Source: Chamaelirium japonicum (Eukaryota > Streptophyta > Magnoliopsida > Liliales > Melanthiaceae). Taken from it: a stretch of 64,000 nucleotides of DNA. A program made the position numbers and the translations under genes. The stretch covers positions 83,993,362 to 84,057,361 of the forward strand of contig OX393549.1 of the NCBI GenBank assembly GCA_947650365.1, written 5' to 3'. The notes under the pieces are model-generated. The model had not been told where the DNA came from, made no database searches, and saw nothing but the letters and a program-made list of their open reading frames with translations. Positions 57,457-64,000 of the stretch are shown here, one piece after another (position 1 is the first letter of the stretch; every line of letters starts with the position of its first letter).

Positions 57457-57954
57457 ATAACCATACTCGATACATATATCTCTACCTCTTAGATGATAAG
57501 GCTGAGGCATTTGATACTTTCAAAATCTATAAGGCGGAGGTAGAGAAACAATCTAGAAAGAGTATCAAAATTGTAAGATCAGACAGAGGTGGAGAATACT
57601 ATGGAAGGTACACAGAGAGTGGACAAAGACCTGGTCCATTTGCGAAGTTCCTAGAAGAACACGACATTGTGGCTCAGTACACAACGCCAACGGTGTTGCT
57701 GAAAGGAGGAACCACACTTTGATGGACATGGTGAGGAGCATGATTTGTAACTCCTCCCTTCCTCTCAATATGTGGAGTGAGGCCTTAAAAACCGCTGTGT
57801 ATGTGCTTAATAGGGTTCCATCTAAAGCCGTTCCTAAAACACCCTTTGAGTTATGGAATGGATGAAAACCTAGTTTAGGACACATGCACATATGGGGTTG
57901 TCCAGTTGAGGTCAGGGTGTACAACCAAATGAGAAGAAGCTTGACCCTAGGACT
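57457..57954 (+). pseudogene. Copia-2 integrase core, frameshifted
   Basis: Integrase catalytic region in shifting frames: [14 protein letters not shown] near 57575, then about one base lost near 57690 before the [17 protein letters not shown] motif, TGA at 57863-57865, and another base lost near 57930 in the VRVYN region. The reading then returns to the original frame at 57955. Confidence 0.85.
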
Positions 57955-59958
57955 GTGAGTGGTTTCTTCATCGGTTATGCCGAGAAGTCCAAGGGTTATA
58001 GGTTCTATTGTCCCTCGCACACTCCTAAAGTTGTAGAAGCTAGAAATACCAGATTTCTTGAGGATTACAACCTCAGTGGGAGCGTTCCAACACAATCAAT
58101 TGTGTTTGAGGAAATACGGGTTCCGGTAATCATACCCGTAATCGAGGGTGGACAGATTGCTCATCAGGAAGAACCACCCCAGGTGATTCACGAGCAACCA
58201 GCCCAGGACCTCCCAGCCCAAGAGGAGCAGGTTGCCATAGAACCTATTGAAGCTGTTGCTCCGGAACCACAAGTTGTGGTACCAACAGAAACTAGGAGAT
58301 CCTCAAGAAAAAGGAAACCTGCGATTTCTAATGACTACGAGGTATACCTACAAGAGTCCGATGACTCAGTTGGACTTCAAGACCCACAAACGTTTTCACA
58401 AGCCATGAGTGGAGGTAACTCCACGAAATGGTATGATGCCATGTTGGAAGAGTTGAAATCCATGGTTGACAATCAAGTCTGGGATCTAGTAGAGTTACCT
58501 AGAGGTGCTAGGCCAATTGGCTGTAAATGGGTCTATAAGACCAAAACGGATGCCTCTGGTAACATCGAAAGACATAAGGCAAGACTTGTGACCAAGGGTT
58601 TCACTCAAAGAATCGGCATTGATTATCATGACACCTTCTCTCCGGTTTCAAAGAAGGATTCATTGAGGATAATCATGGCTTTGATAGCTCATTATGACCT
58701 AGAGCTACAACAGATGGATGTGAAAACGGCCTTCCTGAATGGGGATCTTGAGGAGGAGGTATACATGCTCCAGCCTGAAGGCTTTACTTCAGATAAAGGG
58801 AGTCAGCTGGTTTGCAAACTTAAGAAGTCTATATACATACTGAAACAGGCTTCCCGACAGTGGTATTTAAAGTTCCACAATGTCATAACTCCTTTCGGTT
58901 TTGTGGAGAACATTGTGGATGAATGTATATACCTTAAGACTAGTGGGAGCAGTTACACATTTCTAGTCCTATATGTTGACGATATTTTGCTAGCTAGCAA
59001 CGACTTGGGGATGCTACGTGAGACGAAGTAGTTTCTCTCACAGAACTTTGATATGAAAGACTTAGGCGAAGCATCCTATGTTATAGGGATAAAGATCCAT
59101 AGGGATCGATCCCAAAGGGTTCTAGGATTATCTCAAAAGGCCTATGTTAACAAAGTTCTGGAAAGATTCAATATGCAGAACTGCTCGCCCAGCATTGCTC
59201 CCATTATCAAGAGTGATAGATTCAGTTTGTCCCAATGCCCGAAAAACTCTCTTGAAAGAGAGGCTCTGGCTAATATTCCCTATGCATCTACAGTTGGCAG
59301 TTTGATGTATTTGGAGGTCTGCACAAGACCAGACATCGGATTTGCAGTAGGGATATTAGGAAGGTACCAGAGTGATCCAGGCATGGATCACTGGAGGGCT
59401 ACTAAGAAGATCATGAGATATTTACAAGGGACCAAGGACTTCATGCTTACATACAATCACTCTGATCATTTAGAGCTGATCGGGTACTCTGATTCGGACT
59501 TTGCGGGTTGTATAGACTCCAAAAAGTCAACATCGGGTTATATCTACCTTTTAGCTGGTGGTGCTGTCTCCTGGAAGAGCACCAAGCAGACCATTACGGC
59601 ATCGTCGACTATGGAGGTAGAGTACGTTGCACTTTACGAGGCAACCACCCAGGCATCTTGGCTAAGGAATGTTATCACAGGGATAAGGATCATGGATTCC
59701 ATATCCAGACCTCTAAAGATCTACTGTGATAATCTTGTTGCAGTGTTCTTCTCCAAGAACAACAAAAGTGGAAGCCGAAACAAGCACATCGACATAAAGT
59801 ACGTTGTTGTTAAAGAAGATGTAGCAAAAGATAAGGTTCAGATTGAGCATATTGGTACTGAGCTTATGGTGGCTGATCCACTGACCAAAGGATTACCACC
59901 AAACCTTTATAGAGGTAATGTGGATCGGATGGGTCTGATTAGCTCATTGTATTCTTAA
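57955..59958 (+). pseudogene. Copia-2 reverse transcriptase and RNase H
   Basis: Linker rich in Glu/Pro/Gln, then RT from WYDAMLEELKSM through QMDVKTAFLNGDLEEEVYM, to the catalytic LYVDDILLAS near 58975. One TAG at 59029-59031 (TK*FLSQNF) sits where Gln is expected. RNase H follows with YSDSDFAGC and TASSTMEVEYVAL, ending ADPLTKGLPP and TAA at 59956. Apart from that stop it is intact over about 660 codons. Confidence 0.9.
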
Positions 59959-60364
59959 AGATTATGCATTATGAACCTATTGTTTCTTTTACTGCAGTGA
60001 ATAAAGTACAATGTCTCTATTTGTGCACTAAAGTTTGAGACATATAGTTTTGACACAGAGTGAAGCATGCATTCACTCATAAAGTAATTCATCACATAAA
60101 GTGTTTAACTGGACTGATCATGCTACATAGTAATATATGGAAGGAAGTGTCTATTTGTTAGGACACGACCGCCATGATTCATGTAGTTGGTGTCTTCAGT
60201 TTAAACTAAAGGATACCACATAAGGCATTACGGGTGCTTTTGTTTTCTGGAATTTTTCGTATGCGCATATTAAAGTTTTCATTGCTTTTGGCCCATTAGA
60301 GTTTTGTTTTCTTTAAAACAAATGGTTGTTTTCGAATGTGTGTTTGTAGGTCCAAGTGGGAGAG

Positions 60365-60892
60365 TGTTGGGTTAGCCGCTTGCGGCATGAGGATGGCCCG
60401 GTACAAACCCACTATGGGCTTTTGGGTTTAAAATCTAATGGACCTTAACTAAAGATGTACCCGTTAATGATGTGGTTAAGTGATGAGTCCTAGCCCTTAG
60501 ATCAATCCAGTGGATGGTTGGATTGACTCCGATTATTAGGGTTTTGGGATGGTGTCCTGGTTTAGTTATAAATAAGATGCCTCCCATTTATAAGGTATCT
60601 GTCTGATGTCATCTAGTCTCTTGACGGCCAAGAACTAAACCAGAAACACCTCTCCCTCTCCTCCCTTCTCTTCCGATCTTGTGACGGCTTCGGCGTGAGG
60701 AGAACGTCGACGAGGATTTCGGCTACGTGGGAGACGCATCGCATCGAGGAGTCATCTACCTACGGTTCGTCACCCGGTTCGTTATGGCCGGAGGTACATC
60801 TCTTCGCTTCCGCTGTGGGTAGATCCGACCTTCGTGTCGGATCTCATTTGGTTTGATGAGATCTCCCATGACGGAGATTACATTTTCTTACA
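60365..60892 (+). repeat. Copia-2 3' LTR
   Basis: 528 bp, the same length as the 5' LTR, no indels between them, 11 substitutions. Confidence 0.94.
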
Positions 60893-61062
60893 TACCAACC
60901 TCTCGGTAAGGCCGGTTTGAAATGTAACTTAGTAACTACATCTTTTTCTGCCGACTTGACCACGCCCATACAACTGTTGCGGTCGTGGCTCGGCCGTGGG
61001 ATTCGAACTGAGCATCTACTCTCCAAAGGGTGCAACGTAACACCAACGATGATTAACAGGTG
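60893..61062 (-). mobile_element. tRNA-derived SINE, head part (interrupted by Copia-2)
   Basis: On the minus strand, GTTGGTGTTACGTTGCACCC and then CAGTTCGAATCCCACGG (a good RNA polymerase III B box) about 45 bp apart resemble a tRNA-derived SINE head. The sequence continues through GGTTGG at 60893, jumps Copia-2, and resumes at 54128 with TACTCATGAGATTTTACCAG, ending near 54085 in an A-rich tail. Its own target duplication was not found. Confidence 0.5.
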
Positions 61063-61900
61063 GGTACTAAAGTGTACTATTCGGTCCTATGTTTTTTTTC
61101 TTGCAGGAAACCAAGGGGGTTTTATTTATGGCACCCCAGCCCCAAGCCCAGAATGAGATCAAAGCATGCTACACCGTCTTGGTTAACCAAATCCGAGGAA
61201 GGTTCTTCTTCTATTACATTAATAACCGACAAAAAAAAGTCACAGCCACTATCAATATACTGAGCAGCCACATCACGCGCCACCTGGTTTGCACTTCTAA
61301 ACACATGACTCATCATGCAGTAGGAATAGATAGAGCTTCGATAATCTCTTGCATTCCGTAATATCATTATCGATACGTCATGAAGGGGAGACTTCGTCGT
61401 CCAATAAGAACATGATCACTATAAAAGGAGACATCGATCGTCGTCCAACAGGAACATGATCACTATAAGATTATCCCCTCTCAGGACCACTTTGTTCACA
61501 TCCAACCTCAAACAAGTTTTTTTTTTTAATTCTTTTTACAATTCAAACGAGTTTTAATACCCACTTCAAGGTCCTATATATGTATTTTGCACCAGTTAAG
61601 TACTTCCCCATCCAGTTTTATTTCTCGAGCTCCCATCTATTCGGATATCAAGTATTTGTTCCTTCTTCCTCCGTATATAGTCTCTCTCTCTCTCTCTCTG
61701 TCTCTCCAAATTGGATGATGGGACGTGGAATGAGAGAGGAGGAGTATGGATATGTGATGGGACGTGGGATGAGAGAGAGAGAGTGGCCGATATATACATA
61801 GAGAGAGAGAGTGGGGGAGGGGCTGTGAGTGAGAGAGAGAAAGAGAGAGAGGGGAAGGAGGGGGCTACTGTCGGCCTGGACAACGATTTTGTTTACAGCA
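61063..61900. other. Unassigned sequence with a short tandem repeat
   Basis: At 61385-61471 a ~45-bp unit is repeated (GTCGTCCAATAAGAACATGATCACTATAA, then GTCGTCCAACAGGAACATGATCACTATAA, each preceded by GGAGAC). (CT)n at 61681-61704 and GA-rich sequence at 61770-61860. No gene supported. Confidence 0.5.
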
Positions 61901-61904
61901 CGTC

Positions 61905-62050
61905 CGGACAGGTGGTGAAGCATTACCTCCCAATGTAACAGTGGGATGCACATGATATGACACCACTGACGTACGATATGCAACCGGTGATGTGCATCAA
62001 ACGGTCTCTGTTGGGAGGAGGTAATGCTTCACACCGGTTGGTGGGCCTGG
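61905..62050. repeat. Imperfect inverted repeat
   Basis: GTGAAGCATTACCTCCCA (61915) faces TGGGAGGAGGTAATGCTTCAC (62012). Inner GATGCACATGATATG partly faces GATGTGCATC. Probably a small foldback MITE of about 140 bp. Confidence 0.65.
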
Positions 62051-62993
62051 CGCGCATCATTGCCTCATGGAGTACGATTCACTTTCGGATCCCCTGCTAT
62101 CGTACGGCTGTGGTGCGTGCTGGTCCCACCCAGTGGGGCGGATCTGCAATTGAGATCACAGGATCCAACGCGGCCACACACAACCTTAACTAACTATAAT
62201 CCTCGGTGCATCGGGATCTCTGCGCCGTGATTGTGTGGGGACATCAGCCAGCGCTCAGTGTATCGGGATTCAAGCCAAGCAGACACTGATCATTGGCCTA
62301 GTGCCACCAACCCACGCCACCACGGGTTGTCCCCTAGTATACAGCATTGCTCGGGAAATAGCCATCGAGGCACGAATCCTAATTTCTAAACGGGCTCTTG
62401 CAAGGCCAGTTCTGAGATTTTTGGGAAATAGGACGAAGATAGAAAATATGATCCTTTTATACATACTAATAGACATAAAACTAACATTGAAGTAAATAAA
62501 TCGATAAAAATAAAGTATTACTTTATAGCCCGACCGCCTAAAGACTTTTCCGCATTATGGATCTTCAAAGAGAGCTACCCTGTTGAGTTAAAAATACCAT
62601 AAGTAAAATATTTAAACAGTAAAATTATAGAAAAAAAGTTAAAACTAACGTACAATCATTTTATATATCTTGTTGAATTTTTTAAATAACAAAATTGACA
62701 TCTTCATCCACATAATTATTTTTTTTAAAAGAAGTTTATTGTTGCAGAGCGATTAACGATTAGCGAGAGACAAAAAATTAGATGAAAAACAAAAGCTACC
62801 TTGGACTTGAGTGAATAGCGATTAGCGAATCAATGATCAAAGTTGGATTCGAGACGGCTTTGTCGCAAACACACACACAGATCGAGTGAGCGAGAAAGAA
62901 GCCTGTTGTTGTAAAGCTGTCGGCCATGAGCGGTCGTCGATCACAAACAAACACACGAAGAGCAAGCGAGAGCGCACGGGCGAGAAATAAAGG

Positions 62994-63000
<7 letters not shown>
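62051..63000. other. Unassigned intergenic sequence
   Basis: GTGCATCGGGATC / GTGTATCGGGATTC appear twice (62206 and 62258), each near GCGC-type words. The remainder (62470-62830) is AT-rich with nothing recognisable. Confidence 0.45.

Positions 63001-63060
<60 letters not shown>
63001..63060. repeat. (GA)n microsatellite
   Basis: Pure GA array of about 60 bp. Frames of Arg-Glu repeats across it are artefacts. Confidence 0.96.
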
Positions 63061-63063
<3 letters not shown>

Positions 63064-64000
63064 GGGATCGACCGCTACAGCAAAGCCGCTGGCCACCAGC
63101 CATTAGCAGTCTCTAGTCGCCAGTTATAAACACACACACACACACACATACACGGAGAGGTTGTGGCTTATCACCTGTGGCATATGGCTGTGGAGCTATC
63201 GTCGGTGTCCATAGGCAGTCACACTGCATGACAACGAGAGAGAGGAAGGGAAAACACCGACGAGATGACCCATAGGACTCGAGGATGGTGAACCATGAAT
63301 GGTCGAACATATCACAGTCACCGAGCGAACAAGAGAGAGCGAGAGAGGCATGATAATATTTTTGGTAACCGTGCAGATTTTCGGCGCTGATGTCTTTCTG
63401 TTTCGAGAATATTGAGTAGTTTTAATAGGTACCAGGCATAATTGTTTTGCATACTGCACATGTGGCCCCGTGAAAAGCCTACAGCTGTTTGTTTAGGTTT
63501 TTGGGACCCAAATATAAGGCAAAAACCCAAAGATTGGGGGCCTTCTTAGTTCTTCCCAAGTAGGACATGCCTGCTTTGAACCCTTTCTCAGTCACTGACG
63601 TTAGGTGCCCAATTTGTCCTAGAGTAGATATAAATAAAAAAAAATTAGGGCCCCCTAATAGCGGGGCCCTTGGCAGTTACCCACAGCGCCCATGCTCAGG
63701 GCCGACCCTGGGCTCTTGGCCTGGCGGTACTCCCTCTCTCTCATATTGGAGAGGTTCCCTGATATGGATACTGTGGAGCAAAGTTTTCCTCAAAGCCGTT
63801 GTGCTATTTTTTGCGCATACGAGTCTTGACCGTTGATGTCATGTTCACGGGATTATGAAATTGGTAAAGAGCAGCTGCTGCCTCCCCTACTTTAATCTTC
63901 GGACCTTTTTGAGCCCTTGCTAGCTTTACCGCACGGTTTGTCCTCTGATCACTTGGCCGGTCCAATAAAAAAAAACAAAGACTAGATAGTTAGGTGTAAT
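63061..64000. other. Unassigned intergenic sequence
   Basis: (AC)n at 63129-63148. AGGGCCCCCTAATAGCGGGGCCCT (63648-63671) is a small inverted repeat. GGCCTGGCGGTACTCCC followed by AGAGGTTCCC near 63718-63758 vaguely resembles a SINE head but is too weak to call. No gene supported. Confidence 0.45.

Larger units (their letters stand above)
54134..60892 (+). mobile_element. Copia-2: young Ty1/copia element
   Basis: 528-bp LTRs at 54134-54661 and 60365-60892. PBS for tRNA-iMet at 54663-54675 and polypurine tract AAGTGGGAGAG at 60354-60364. Flanks TACCT (54129-54133) and TACCA (60893-60897) are a one-mismatch target duplication. By eye the two LTRs differ at 11 positions, ten of them transitions. 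gag-pol 55942-59958 carries a few lesions. 6759 bp long. Confidence 0.94.

Noticed and set aside
63718-63760. tRNA gene or SINE head
   Set aside because: Box-like words are weak, no cloverleaf can be drawn and no tail or duplication is seen.

Overview
This is plant nuclear DNA with no convincing intact host gene. Nearly all of it is transposable elements, nested in one another, plus very long (TA)n and (GA)n microsatellites. The evidence is plant-specific: FAR1/FHY3-type MULE transposase, Tekay-type chromoviruses and Ty1/copia elements primed by initiator tRNA-Met, a Cassandra-like 5S-bearing LTR, an exon of plant proteasome subunit PBA1, and TWA-flanked and 8-bp-flanked MITEs. The species cannot be fixed from the sequence.

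Layout. (1) 1-7272: a 7-kb Mutator-like element (183-7146) with ~800-bp terminal inverted repeats. It holds a broken FAR1-like transposase, two captured host-gene pieces (one a proteasome beta-1 exon), and an apparently intact convergent two-exon gene for a GRF zinc-finger protein with a C-terminal membrane segment. It appears to sit inside a smaller foldback element that itself lies in a (TA)n array. (2) 7273-8001: (TA)n arrays holding two foldback elements. (3) 8002-29558: a minus-strand Ty3/gypsy Tekay element with ~3.4-kb LTRs. Its 3' LTR is split by a complete minus-strand Ty1/copia element (11024-20920, TSD AGGGG). (4) 29559-45738: about a dozen foldback elements, nearly every one bounded by (TA)n. 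One of them is split by a second Tekay element (35856-44359, TSD GCTCA). The 5' end of that element is a 341-bp Cassandra-type LTR with a 5S rRNA-derived segment, while its 3' end is a normal 3.3-kb Tekay LTR. (5) 45739-54085: foldback elements, a Tourist-like MITE and a family of (GGGTC)-rich hAT-type elements with perfect 8-bp target duplications, one nested in another. (6) 54134-60892: a young Ty1/copia element with two 528-bp LTRs (11 differences), inserted into what looks like a tRNA-derived SINE. (7) 60893-64000: non-coding DNA with small inverted and tandem repeats.

One signature links the autonomous elements. Both Tekay gag-pol genes stay mostly in one frame, yet they carry eight to twelve stops that are almost all CAG to TAG or CGA to TGA. 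This is what deamination of methylated cytosine produces. The most unusual items are the chimeric Cassandra/Tekay element, the guild of (TA)n-embedded foldback elements sharing internal modules, and the MULE with an intact GRF-zinc-finger passenger gene beside a dead transposase.
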